DNA of 64,000 nt from Burkholderia sp. FERM BP-3421 (GCF_028657905.1 NZ_CP117779.1:62001-126000), one strand, 5' to 3'; shown: positions 52,488-60,901, counted from the first letter of the stretch. The notes: generated from the sequence alone by a model not told the origin. Numbers and translations: made by a program.

Positions 52488-52732
52488 TCAAATTTCCGAG
52501 ATGTTGTCAGCCAGGAGCAAGGCGCACATATGGGCCACTGTCGGCGAGATTTCCCCTAAATATCTGCTTAATATGTCCGGATGCGATTTTATTATTGCAC
52601 CTTTTTATCGCTTCCCTAGAATCGAATGACGGATGACGCCGCACACGTGGCGTCGCCCGAATCTGGAAAACAGCGACCAGAAGCCATTGGCGGCGTATCA
52701 AGAACGGGCCGGTAGGGTCCCATGGAATAGAG

Positions 52733-54388
52733 ATGCCTTCACCACATGCTCGCGCATCGCGAACGATACGCGTCGCGCTCTGTGGCCTTATAGCCACGTT
52801 TCCGCTCGCGGGATGCGGACTCTCCTTCCACGATGACAATGTCGAGCAGCAAACGTCCAAAGCGCTCAGTACCTTCCAGTCGGGCGGCCTGCCGTCGATC
52901 GGCGCGAACACGCTGAGCGACGAGGCGAAGCTCGACACCGCCGAGGTCAACGCCAGCATCGCCCTCAACCAGTCGATGCGACGCTACGACCTGGCGCGCC
53001 TGCTTGGGGATTCAAACTATATCGCCAGGAAGTGCGAGACCTTGAAGGGCCGCGGCTCCGCGTGTCCGCTTCTCGTATTTCGCGATGAAGTCAAGCAGAG
53101 GCGTTGCGATCTGGCGTGTGGCGCATCCGTCGCCTCTGGGGATTGGCAACTACTTCTCTTTACCGACCCAACGGGGAGCTCGATAACCGATCAAATTCCG
53201 AACGATCCCAGCACGGATAAAATCATCGAAACCTACAACACGGCGGTCAGTGCCTACAAGGCGACCGGTCGAACGGATTTCACGTCCTGCAAGACTTTCA
53301 AGGATCCTCATGAACCGGACAGTACCGCAGCCGAGAAAATGTTCGCCATGTGTACGGCATACCTCAGCGCCATGAGCAACCCACGACCGGGCGACCAGGT
53401 GCTGGCGGGACTGACAGCCGCAGGTGTGACAGGACGGATTCCCAATGTGAAGACAGCGCTTGCGGACCGAGTGGCGGACCTGAAGGCGCTGAACAATAAC
53501 GAGACGAATACCGCGGCTAGCCTCAAGGATGCGCAAGCGAAATTGACGAGCGCAAAAGCGTCGGGGAACGACGCGAGCGAGGTCGGCAAGCGTGTCCAGG
53601 ACATACTGAATATTCTCGACGCAGCAGATAAGGGCGCTGCAACCCTCGGTTACCCCGGCGATGAACCGGGAGCTAAGCTTGCCGCGATCAAATTCCGGAA
53701 CACCAATCTCAATGCGGCGCTACACGCGACGGTGCCGGCGAGCGGCGCAAGTGCTGCAGCGGCCGCGCGAGGCGCGAGCGGCAAAAGCGGGCCGTCGGAT
53801 CTCGCCATCGCAAGCGTCATCTCAGGCGTGACCACCCTTGCCGCGGATGGGCAAGTTGGCGAAGAGGCGGCGTCCGCGGTGCTAGACCTGCAGGTTAGGA
53901 CGGAAGCCGGTATGCAGGCCGCGGTCCAGGCCCAGATAGATGCGGTGAAGAATCAGGTCATCGAACTCGAAAACCAGCAACAGGCATATGTCATCGAATT
54001 CGTTTTGCTCAATGCGACTAGCAAAGCGCTGGATGACGCGCAACGCGCGATCGCGCATTCAAATTGCAAGGCGACGAACCTGGGTGTCATGCTTGAATCG
54101 CCCAGGTGCGCGGCCGCTGCCGTGCCACTGAGCGAGGCCCTGACGCTTTACGACCGTGCATGGATCGAAGGCAGGGTGTCGGGTAACGCAAGCGAGATTC
54201 GGCAAGCACAACTCATCCGCGTCGAGATGCAGTCGTCGGACGCAGCGAAGCTCGATGCGCGCGTTGCGGTTGACACCGAAGCGCTCACGGCGCTTGCGTC
54301 CGCAGGCAAAGCGGGCATCACGCCGGCGACCATCGCCTCGTTCATCCAGGCCCTGGCCACCGTCGTCATTGCCGCGAGAGTCCACTGA
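52733..54388 (+). CDS. Large lipoprotein of unknown function (551 residues)
   Basis: Signal peptide with lipobox L-A-G-C at about residues 25-28. The mature protein is mostly helical with heptad-like Ala/Asp/Lys segments (~245-300 and ~390-440), several Cys in the 100-210 region, and an Ala/Ser/Gly linker near 340. No family recognised. ATG 52733 follows GGAATAGAG. First of three tightly spaced genes (next ATG 1 bp after its stop). The helical build suggests a scaffold or cell-envelope-spanning role, inference only. Confidence 0.65.
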   Translation: MPSPHARASRTIRVALCGLIATFPLAGCGLSFHDDNVEQQTSKALSTFQSGGLPSIGANTLSDEAKLDTAEVNASIALNQSMRRYDLARLLGDSNYIARKCETLKGRGSACPLLVFRDEVKQRRCDLACGASVASGDWQLLLFTDPTGSSITDQIPNDPSTDKIIETYNTAVSAYKATGRTDFTSCKTFKDPHEPDSTAAEKMFAMCTAYLSAMSNPRPGDQVLAGLTAAGVTGRIPNVKTALADRVADLKALNNNETNTAASLKDAQAKLTSAKASGNDASEVGKRVQDILNILDAADKGAATLGYPGDEPGAKLAAIKFRNTNLNAALHATVPASGASAAAAARGASGKSGPSDLAIASVISGVTTLAADGQVGEEAASAVLDLQVRTEAGMQAAVQAQIDAVKNQVIELENQQQAYVIEFVLLNATSKALDDAQRAIAHSNCKATNLGVMLESPRCAAAAVPLSEALTLYDRAWIEGRVSGNASEIRQAQLIRVEMQSSDAAKLDARVAVDTEALTALASAGKAGITPATIASFIQALATVVIAARVH

Positions 54389-54389
54389 C

Positions 54390-54998
54390 ATGCACCCGAT
54401 TCGCATCAAGCTCGCGTGGATCGTGGTGGCAGCTGCAGTGGCCGGTTGCGCGTCTGACCGCGTTGCGCCGCCCGCGACCACGATCGACACGGAAATCAAG
54501 GCGCTGACAGGCGAAGTCAGCCGTTTCTCGGATCAGGCGAAGGACGGACGAGCGACAGTGACCGCGGATATTGTGACGTTTGACCAGTGGCGCGGCTCGT
54601 TTGACGCGGCGACAGCCATGTTGCAGGCGCAGTGGACGATCGCTGCCCACAACGGGAGCACCCGAACGCTTGCCCAGTTAGATTCGCTTGCGGGCGCGCC
54701 GATGACGACTGCCCCTGACACACAGTTGCTCGCGACCGCAGCCAGTCACGCTAGCGGTGCCGCGAGTGGGTCGGCGAAACCGGCCGATCCAGTCGCCAGC
54801 CTCTCCCAGATCGATCTGATACTGCAGGGCCTGTCGAAGCCCGGTAGCGAGAAGGCCGCTTTCGAATCCGGTGCGTCGTTTGTCGTCGCAACAGGGCAAG
54901 CATGGCAGGCGGACAAGGCTAAAGCCGCGAGCGGCGCCGGTGCCGCGCCTGCGCCGGCAGCCTCGGGAGCGGCTGCGGCCGCGAATGCCAAGCACTGA
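54390..54998 (+). CDS. Lipoprotein of unknown function (202 residues)
   Basis: Signal peptide with lipobox V-A-G-C (residues ~17-20). The mature part is helical with an Ala/Pro/Gly-rich C-terminal ~30 residues. The start is one base after the upstream stop, which indicates coupling. No recognised domain. Confidence 0.62.
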   Translation: MHPIRIKLAWIVVAAAVAGCASDRVAPPATTIDTEIKALTGEVSRFSDQAKDGRATVTADIVTFDQWRGSFDAATAMLQAQWTIAAHNGSTRTLAQLDSLAGAPMTTAPDTQLLATAASHASGAASGSAKPADPVASLSQIDLILQGLSKPGSEKAAFESGASFVVATGQAWQADKAKAASGAGAAPAPAASGAAAAANAKH

Positions 54999-55047
54999 CT
55001 AGCCGCTCGCGCAGTGGCGGGGCCATTAATTTTTAAGGAGATCGATC

Positions 55048-55335
55048 ATGGTTAGCTATGCAGAAACCGCGAGACAGCTCGCTGCGCTGTCGGCCACCTA
55101 TAAGTATCTACTGAATCAGCAGCCGAGCGACCCTGTTGCAATGGCCCAGGTGAACCAGGACATTGTCGCTATGTGTGACCGGCTAAATGGGATTGGCTTC
55201 GGGTCGACCGCGACCGATTCGCAACTGGCGATCGACAACCTGAATCAGGCGATTGGTGTGCTGAATAACCTGATAATCTGCAGCGCCTCTGCGACGTCAA
55301 TTGTGAACGGCGTGGCTGCGGTCATGGCACTCTGA
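55048..55335 (+). CDS. Small helical protein of unknown function (95 residues)
   Basis: TAAGGAGATCGATC precedes ATG 55048. No signal peptide; amphipathic helices and a hydrophobic C-terminal helix (A-S-A-T-S-I-V-N-G-V-A-A-V-M-A-L). Third gene of the 52.7-55.3 kb operon. Its last 39 bp overlap the convergent H-NS-fragment gene. Confidence 0.6.
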   Translation: MVSYAETARQLAALSATYKYLLNQQPSDPVAMAQVNQDIVAMCDRLNGIGFGSTATDSQLAIDNLNQAIGVLNNLIICSASATSIVNGVAAVMAL

Positions 55336-55527
55336 CGCACCCATCGTGCGATAGCATTTTTTCCCTCGCTCCTGCAGATCCACAACGCTGATATCGAACT
55401 CTTTCATCAGCGCCTTGATCTGCTCGATCGCCGCGTCGCGTTCAACTTCGCGTAGCACCTTGATCTGTGCGTCCAGTGCTTCTAGTTGTGCAACAAGGGC
55501 GACGTAGCCCGTCGTTTTGGAAGTCAT
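55297..55527 (-). CDS. Truncated H-NS-type protein: oligomerisation domain only (76 residues)
   Basis: ATG 55527 after AGGGGAAAAG. Y-V-A-L-V-A-Q-L-E-A-L-D-A-Q-I and I-E-Q-I-K-A-L-M-K-E-F-D-I match the H-NS N-terminal coiled domain, ending R-G-K-K. Instead of the DNA-binding P-x-Y-R-D-P motif, the frame runs into an unrelated 17-residue Cys/His-rich tail. Proteins of this kind (e.g. H-NST) can poison H-NS oligomers; whether this one does is inference. Confidence 0.6.
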   Translation of the reverse strand: MTSKTTGYVALVAQLEALDAQIKVLREVERDAAIEQIKALMKEFDISVVDLQERGKKCYRTMGASECHDRSHAVHN

Positions 55528-55576
55528 GCTTTTACTTTTCCCCTTTGCAGCGTCGTTCAAATGTCGGCCCTTTTGT

Positions 55577-55900
55577 TCAGCGGTCCTGCCGCGTATCCCA
55601 CACCCGAAGGATTGCGATGCTCGTCGGATTCGGCTCGTAGGCCGGGATGATCTCGTAGTGGATCTCATAGTCCCCATGGAGGCACACGTCCTTGTGAATC
55701 TCTCGGGCCGGTGGACCCTCCCAACCGTCCAGTTCCTCCCCGATGCGGTGGCGCAGTTGGACACCCAGGGATTTGGCCTCGCCATTCAGCGCCTTCACAG
55801 TCTCGCGAGCCTTGGTCGCTCCGTTGAGCATCTTTTCAAACTCGTAGATGGTCAGCAGGTCCGACGCGGCCTTGCTGGTGAACACGACCGGAACGGCCAT
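55577..55900 (-). CDS. RelE/ParE-superfamily toxin
   Basis: 107 residues from ATG 55900, which overlaps the antitoxin stop (TGATG). Beta-strand/helix pattern of ParE: P-V-V-F-T-S-K-A-A-S-D-L near the start, G-D-Y-E-I-H-Y-E-I-I and I-A-I-L-R-V-W-D-T-R at the end. ParE toxins usually poison gyrase and RelE types cut mRNA; which applies cannot be told from sequence alone. Confidence 0.8.
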   Translation of the reverse strand: MAVPVVFTSKAASDLLTIYEFEKMLNGATKARETVKALNGEAKSLGVQLRHRIGEELDGWEGPPAREIHKDVCLHGDYEIHYEIIPAYEPNPTSIAILRVWDTRQDR

Positions 55901-56175
55901 CACTCACCAACCTTCGGCAAGGGAAGCTCATGATCGGTGCCCAGGCTGTCGGCCCAGCGCTCCATCGCGTCCATGGAGAGCAGCCTGCCCGCAGTCACGT
56001 CGTCCAAGCCTTCTTGAATCATCTGGCGCTCACGCTCCGCTCGGGCGAGATAAGCCACCACCGCCTTGCGCACGATCCATTGCTTCGAGCGATCCAGCTT
56101 CGTCGCCAAGTCATCCATGCGGGCCACAAGATTCACCGGCAGTTGAGCCGTCACCGTCTTCAACGCTTCCGCCAT
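55900..56175 (-). CDS. Ribbon-helix-helix antitoxin (ParD/CopG type)
   Basis: 91 residues. N-terminal T-V-T-A-Q-L-P strand, then L-V-A-R-M-D-D-L-A-T-K-L-D-R-S-K-Q-W-I, the RHH fold; acidic C-terminus that would bind the toxin. Two direct CAATAGCGA repeats lie just upstream. Confidence 0.85.
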   Translation of the reverse strand: MAEALKTVTAQLPVNLVARMDDLATKLDRSKQWIVRKAVVAYLARAERERQMIQEGLDDVTAGRLLSMDAMERWADSLGTDHELPLPKVGE

Positions 56176-56183
56176 TGCACACC

Positions 56184-56212
56184 TCGCTATTGCGTTTCAA
56201 TAATCGCTATTG
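56184..56212 (-). promoter_or_regulatory. Direct-repeat operator before antitoxin gene
   Basis: CAATAGCGA (minus strand) at 56192-56184 and again at 56212-56204, 20 bp apart, immediately upstream of the antitoxin ATG. The spacing of two helical turns is typical for RHH autoregulation. Confidence 0.6.
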
Positions 56213-56387
56213 TAGCGCAATGATGCGTCGCGCGGGCTTCATGGTGCGGCCAATTTGCTGCACGGCAGCATTTTCTACGCCACGACTGAGACCCAAGGAT
56301 TGGCAAGGTTTTACGGCTGATCGAGCAGCAGCTGGGCGGTCGTCGCGGCGAAGCATATTTGCTGCAATTGCACATTGCCTGCGTCCT

Positions 56388-56654
56388 TCAAATTACCCCC
56401 GCGACAATCGCTCCTAGTCGAACCGGATCGGCGTCGATCAATCGCTTCGTTGCCGTCAGTGTTTCGTGTCCAAGCAGCTCGTTTATGTGGCGAAGATCGA
56501 ATCCGAGTCGATGCAAACGCACAGCAAAAGTTCGGCGTCCTGACATTGCGCTTGCTCCCTCTATGCCAGCTTGAGAGTGCAGCTTGCGGAACAGTTGACT
56601 CATGGAGTCACACGAGTAACTGACAGCCCCGGTGGAAGTCTTTCGCGTCATCAA
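56388..56654 (-). pseudogene. Tyrosine recombinase C-terminal fragment, catalytic Tyr lost
   Basis: 88 codons. S-G-R-R-T-F-A-V-R-L and I-N-E-L-L-G-H-E-T-L-T-A-T-K-R-L-I-D match the end of phage-type integrases, but the position of the nucleophilic Tyr (R-Y-I-D) is Leu. The N-terminal part is absent. Confidence 0.65.
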
Positions 56655-56671
56655 GCGGTACGGTTTGCCGA

Positions 56672-56947
56672 TCAGTCAGGAATGTTGGGCTCGTCACCCC
56701 AAATAGCCGAACCGGCGCGATGCGCCTTCGCGCTTCCGGCACGATATGCGACCGAGAACGGTGATCCAAGCGCTGCGCTCTGCGTCGAGCGATAAACCAG
56801 CCTGTCTCCGACGATCGAGCCAACGTAGCGGCCATTGGGTCCAAACACCTTTTCGCCGCGAATGCGGCCGACCGGAACGCCGGATCGGCTGTAAACGAAG
56901 TCGTTCGCGACTTGAAGCGGCTTACCGTTTTTCGTGTAGAGGTCCAT
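56672..56947 (-). CDS. Unknown protein (91 residues)
   Basis: ATG 56947 directly follows the recurring cassette TGACCACGGAAAAC. Beta-rich repeats around G-V-P-V-G-R-I and G-R-Y-V-G-S-I suggest two similar strands or hairpins. No known family. Confidence 0.5.
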   Translation of the reverse strand: MDLYTKNGKPLQVANDFVYSRSGVPVGRIRGEKVFGPNGRYVGSIVGDRLVYRSTQSAALGSPFSVAYRAGSAKAHRAGSAIWGDEPNIPD

Positions 56948-56959
56948 AGTTTTCCGTGG

Positions 56960-57088
56960 TCAGTCATTCAACCAGTTTTCGAGCTTGACACCCGGATAGC
57001 TGGTGAAGTCTTTGGTGTTGTTCGTGACAAGCACAACGTCGAGCGCAAATGCATGTGCGGCGATCAACTTGTCTAGGTGGTCCTTCTT
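56960..57088 (-). pseudogene. VapC (PIN-domain) toxin, C-terminal fragment
   Basis: Frame reads K-L-I-A-A-H-A-F-A-L-D, then V-L-V-T-N-N-T-K-D-F and L-E-N-W-L, the end of VapC toxins, and stops in the recurring cassette at 56960-56962. The upstream part and any vapB are missing; the fragment joins directly onto the transglycosylase remnant. Confidence 0.7.
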
Positions 57089-57302
57089 GCGCTCCCGCGT
57101 AGCGGCGCACATTGGACGCAAGAATCCAGGCCCCGACGTACGCGCTCACGCAGCCGTCGAAGAGGTGTTCACGACGGATGCCGTAGCGAGAGAGCGTAGG
57201 AAGCCAGGAGGTGTTGATCTGCATGAGCCCAATGTCCTCGCTGCCATTCGAATTTCGATTCACGGCGCTCGCGCGCATGCCTGATTCGTGTTGCGCAATC
57301 AG
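57082..57302 (-). pseudogene. Lytic transglycosylase (VirB1-like) fragment
   Basis: Frame reads I-A-Q-H-E-S-G-M-R-A-S-A-V-N-R-N-S then D-I-G-L-M-Q-I-N-T-S-W-L-P-T-L and V-G-A-W-I-L, a SLT domain with its Glu (H-E-S) but without its N-terminus. It is out of frame with the nuclease-like gene upstream and breaks off into vapC sequence at ~57085. Confidence 0.7.
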
Positions 57303-57763
57303 GCTCGGCCGCGGTAATTGGACTCGTTCAATGCGATCCCGGCGAGAATCTTGGGATCCACGCTGGTGTGCAGCAGTTGGAACGGCACGACGGCACGTGA
57401 GCATGCCCACCCGCCACGCCGCTCGGCCACCGCGGCCTGCGCGGCGTCATCCAGCACGAGAGGCTGTAGCCATCCACGCTGCGCAAACAGATCTTCGATC
57501 GCTACTTCGCGTCCGTCGATCGAGACCGTGATTCCAGCTTGGGGTGTACTGCGCACCGACTGACCGATGAGCGGCGTCGCCCACTTGAGGAATGCGTCGA
57601 GGCCGCAGTAGTAGACCGGCTCGCCCGACAGCATCGCTACCTGGCGGGTCGACCCGTCTTGAATGACGACGCTTACCGGGCTGATCACCTCAGCGATGAC
57701 GGCCGCGTGTGCAAAAGCGGCCGCCGCTACCAAGGCGACGCCAAAGACTAGACGCCGGATCAT
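57299..57763 (-). CDS. Secreted nuclease-like (SNase-fold) protein with transglycosylase stub
   Basis: 154 residues; signal peptide L-V-F-G-V-A-L-V-A-A-A-A-F-A-H-A. The body (I-S-P-V-S-V-V-I-Q-D-G-S, then Y-Y-C-G-L-D-A-F-L-K and Q-R-G-W-L) resembles the staphylococcal-nuclease fold; the end (I-L-A-G-I-A-L-N-E-S-N-Y-R-G-R) looks like the start of a transglycosylase domain cut short. Start overlaps the virB10 stop by 4 bp. Probably a gene truncated by recombination. Confidence 0.55.
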   Translation of the reverse strand: MIRRLVFGVALVAAAAFAHAAVIAEVISPVSVVIQDGSTRQVAMLSGEPVYYCGLDAFLKWATPLIGQSVRSTPQAGITVSIDGREVAIEDLFAQRGWLQPLVLDDAAQAAVAERRGGWACSRAVVPFQLLHTSVDPKILAGIALNESNYRGRA

Positions 57764-59034
57764 CTCGGGTCCCGATACTTTTCGAGGACCAGGTCACGAT
57801 TGATCTTCATCATGAAGTGTCGTTCGCCCGGAGCAGACGTGACCGTCGGCGGGATGTTCTGATACCGGCTCAACACCGACTGCGTCGTCTGTGCCGCAAT
57901 CTGCCCCGCCGTGCTACCTACTTGGGTGACACCGAGCGGGCCGGAGGTGGTCGTCTGATCGCCGTTGCTGAACGATCGGACGAGGATCGCAGTCAGGAAT
58001 GAGGTCGAGTAAATCTTCCAGAAGTGGCTGTTCACGTGGCCGCTAAACCCCGCTGCGCCGTCGCCATCCGCGCCTTGAGCTCCGTACAACGGGACGTGCT
58101 TCCCGTTCGGGAGGCGCATCTCAGCGCCGGCGACCAGGATCGATTCCTGACCCGGTTGAATGTCCGAGCTGTACGGTGCGACGATGGTGGTCCCCCACGG
58201 AATCAACAAACACCGCCCGTCGCCGTTGTTCGCGTAGACGTCAGTCTCAACGATCAACGAGGCTGTGCCGGGGCGATCGGAGTTGAGCGCCTCGTTCGAC
58301 AGCACTGGAATCTTGGCCGGCGGTGACAACGTGCAGCCGCGCGATTGGCCGACGAAGCTCGCCCGCGCGAAATCCCTGTCGCCGTCATTCATTTGCGCAA
58401 CGTCGTGCATAAACGCGTTGTCGCGTTGCTGGGTCGTTGTGGATCCGGCCGCCTGGCCTCCCCTGGCGACCAATGCCGCTTGAGCAGCTGCATCTTTCAT
58501 CGCAGCGTCTTGTGCAGCAGCTTGTTGAAGCATCATCTGCTGCGGCGAGATCACGCCGGGCGGGGGTTGCTGTGGCTGCGTCGGCCCATCCTTGAGCTTG
58601 AGACCTGCCCTGAAAACCGGCGAAACGTAGATGTTGTCTTGTTCGGTCGACGCCTGGACCTCAGTGGTCTTTTCGCTGGGCAGCATCGCATCTGCCGACA
58701 GGGCCGGCTTCTTTGCGTCCCTCGCGGCCGCTGCGCTTGCGCTTGCCGCGGCTTCAGCGGCGCGCCGGCGGGCCTCGGCCTGCTGCTCCGCGATAATCTT
58801 GTCGACGTCGGCCTTGTCGGCAGGGCCTTGCCCAACCGATTCGGCGGCCCGCTCGCGCTTGCCCTTGAGAGCTTCGGCCTCCGCCTTGTCGGTTTGGACC
58901 GTCTGGGTGTAGAAGCCGAGTCCGCCGATCGCCACGGCTGCGACAGCGCCGACGGCAACGATGACGTTGCGAGGTACCTTGCCCTTGAGCAAGGCCTTCT
59001 CCTGAGGGTTGCTCGGATCTTTCTGCTGTTGCAT
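57760..59034 (-). CDS. virB10: Type IV secretion protein VirB10/TrbI family
   Basis: 424 residues: short cytoplasmic N-terminus, one transmembrane helix (~24-42), a Lys/Ala/Gln-rich periplasmic linker with Pro repeats near 165, and the C-terminal beta-barrel domain (L-I-P-W-G-T-T-I-V-A-P-Y near 283-294; F-S-G-H-V-N-S-H-F-W-K). VirB10 links inner and outer membranes in the conjugation channel. It follows virB9 by 7 bp. Confidence 0.87.
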   Translation of the reverse strand: MQQQKDPSNPQEKALLKGKVPRNVIVAVGAVAAVAIGGLGFYTQTVQTDKAEAEALKGKRERAAESVGQGPADKADVDKIIAEQQAEARRRAAEAAASASAAAARDAKKPALSADAMLPSEKTTEVQASTEQDNIYVSPVFRAGLKLKDGPTQPQQPPPGVISPQQMMLQQAAAQDAAMKDAAAQAALVARGGQAAGSTTTQQRDNAFMHDVAQMNDGDRDFARASFVGQSRGCTLSPPAKIPVLSNEALNSDRPGTASLIVETDVYANNGDGRCLLIPWGTTIVAPYSSDIQPGQESILVAGAEMRLPNGKHVPLYGAQGADGDGAAGFSGHVNSHFWKIYSTSFLTAILVRSFSNGDQTTTSGPLGVTQVGSTAGQIAAQTTQSVLSRYQNIPPTVTSAPGERHFMMKINRDLVLEKYRDPR

Positions 59035-59041
59035 TCCTACC

Positions 59042-59917
59042 TCAGAATCCGAACAGACCGCGGCGGCCGCGGGCGATGGTCACCTGCTCGCCAGGGCGGG
59101 TGAGCTTGACCTCGTCCGCCAGTCGCTGAATGACGATGTACGGACCCCGCCGGATGAAGTTCGGACTGATGATGTCGCCGCCGTCCTTGATTGTCGGAAC
59201 AGCAAACGGCGTATGCTGAGGCAACCGGATCCAGATGAAGGTGCCGTCATCGAAGACCGTCTCCGGCTTGAGCGACCCGGTGCCCGACACGCTGTAGTCG
59301 AAGTTCAGCTTGTCCGGCGATACGCCAATCGGTCCCGAGTCGGATTGAGCTGCGTAGTCCGCTTCCCGGTCCTCGGCGCCTGCGCCGGCACGCGCGCGCA
59401 CCTTCGCCATGATCGAGTTCGGGTAGTTGAAGCGAACGTTTTGATAGAACAGACCACCCAACGGTGACGAAACCAAGGTGAACTCGTACTCCCGCTTGTT
59501 CGTACTCAGGTGAAGCGTGTTGACTAGGCCCGGCTTTGTGGGCTTGATGTAGACGTGGTTGGCACCGTCTGTATCGATGATCCACTGGATCGAATCGCCC
59601 ATTGCGGGATCGCTGACGAGGTTCTCGCCACGCTCGAGCTCGATCGTCGTGTTCTTGAGCGGCGCTGTCATCACGCGGTAGATCTGGTCGCGGCTGTAGG
59701 AGAACACGGCGACGCGCGCGTCGCCGGGCATCGTGATCGGATCAGCGCCGGAGTTGTACGGATTCACCGGACTCATTACGTCACCGAGGATGCTGCCGAC
59801 GTCGAAATTGGGAATCGGTGAGATCGCGCCAGCCGTACTTTTCGCGGCAAAGGTGTTGGTCGACGCCGCAATCAGCGCGAGCGCGCCCCAGGTGAAGACG
59901 GAACGTGTGCGGGTCAT
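59042..59917 (-). CDS. virB9: Type IV secretion protein VirB9/TrbG family
   Basis: 291 residues with signal peptide (A-L-A-L-I-A-A-S-T-N-T-F-A). N-domain strands F-S-Y-S-R-D-Q-I-Y-R-V and C-terminal F-D-D-G-T-F-I-W-I-R-L-P, then R-R-G-P-Y-I-V-I-Q-R-L, are VirB9 hallmarks. Overlaps the virB8 stop by 4 bp. Confidence 0.87.
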   Translation of the reverse strand: MTRTRSVFTWGALALIAASTNTFAAKSTAGAISPIPNFDVGSILGDVMSPVNPYNSGADPITMPGDARVAVFSYSRDQIYRVMTAPLKNTTIELERGENLVSDPAMGDSIQWIIDTDGANHVYIKPTKPGLVNTLHLSTNKREYEFTLVSSPLGGLFYQNVRFNYPNSIMAKVRARAGAGAEDREADYAAQSDSGPIGVSPDKLNFDYSVSGTGSLKPETVFDDGTFIWIRLPQHTPFAVPTIKDGGDIISPNFIRRGPYIVIQRLADEVKLTRPGEQVTIARGRRGLFGF

Positions 59918-60633
59918 GCGCCAGTTTTCTGCAAGGTGAAGAACGCGTAGTAGAGGCCGTACGGGTTCGTGCTGAGAACAACGTCATCTGCCGACGGGGG
60001 AATGATTTGATAGCGGAGCGTCAAGGCGTAGCGCACCTCCACCGGCTTGTCCGCAGGGGATTGCCTCGTCGCCGTTGTCAGCTCGACAACGACGGTCGAG
60101 TCGTCAAGCAACGACACGTTCGTCACCAGCGGCTCACGAACCAGTTTGGGATTCGTCGTGATTTGCTCGAATGGGCGGTCCTCGCTCAACCACGCGGCGA
60201 ACTGGTTCCGGGCATTGCCGACCATCTTTCCTTTCACGGAATTGATGTTCTTGGCGAGACGAGACGTGCGAATGTCGTCGGTCAAGACCGGCTCGACGGT
60301 GAACCAGTGCTCCACGTCCTCTTTGATCGCAGTGCGCTTGGCCTGGTCATCCGGCTTGTACGCGGCTAGCTGCTTGACGAGAGGATTGCCGCCAGCGTCC
60401 GAGGAGATACCATAGGCTTTCACCACAGAGGGCGGCGGTTGGCGAGTGTAGACGGCGCCCGCTGCAATGATCGCGAGGACAAAGCAGAAGGTCTTCCAGT
60501 GATTGGCTTCGACGCGCAGGCGCGTCCCCTGATCGAAGATCACCTGCTCGGGGTCGTCGTTAGAGAAATGGCCGGGCGCTGGCGACAGCGCGACCTGCTT
60601 CTTGCTACGGCGAAGGATTTTCGGGAAACGCAT
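59914..60633 (-). CDS. virB8: Type IV secretion protein VirB8/TrbF family
   Basis: 239 residues from ATG 60633 (an in-frame ATG at 60741 would add 36). One transmembrane helix (F-C-F-V-L-A-I-I-A-A-G-A-V-Y) near residue 50-65 and a periplasmic NTF2-like domain ending Y-A-L-T-L-R-Y-Q-I-I-P. It is the most upstream surviving transfer gene: virB4, virB6, virB11 and virD4 are not in this window. Confidence 0.8.
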   Translation of the reverse strand: MRFPKILRRSKKQVALSPAPGHFSNDDPEQVIFDQGTRLRVEANHWKTFCFVLAIIAAGAVYTRQPPPSVVKAYGISSDAGGNPLVKQLAAYKPDDQAKRTAIKEDVEHWFTVEPVLTDDIRTSRLAKNINSVKGKMVGNARNQFAAWLSEDRPFEQITTNPKLVREPLVTNVSLLDDSTVVVELTTATRQSPADKPVEVRYALTLRYQIIPPSADDVVLSTNPYGLYYAFFTLQKTGA

Positions 60634-60749
60634 CAGGGAGTTCCAATTGGTCCGGGTCAATTGAAACAGCCGGGGCGGCAACCTCGCGCCGGAAAAGAGC
60701 CGCGATTTCAGGGACCTTTTCGCGTCGGCAGTACTCGGCACACACCAAG

Positions 60750-60777
60750 TCCCCCGCGCTCAACCGGTTGCGGGGGA
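60750..60777. other. Strong GC hairpin upstream of virB8
   Basis: TCCCCCGC (60750-60757) pairs with GCGGGGGA (60770-60777) across 12 bases. Followed by TTTATC on the plus strand; could be a terminator, or a structural element between transfer genes and the origin. Confidence 0.45.
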
Positions 60778-60881
60778 TTTATCGAAATGCCCTCTGTTTT
60801 TCACTAGCTTTTAGGGCCTGCGCAGGACTATACGGCGATAGGACCGACAAGTCGTGGACACATTCGGCGACCCAGAGAAAA

Positions 60882-60897
60882 GTGACTTTTTCCGACC
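60882..60897 (+). repeat. Iteron copy separated from the origin by IS481
   Basis: GTGACTTTTTCCGACC matches the iteron consensus of 61967-62815; the IS481 element begins five bases later. Confidence 0.8.
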
Positions 60898-60901
60898 TAG
60901 G

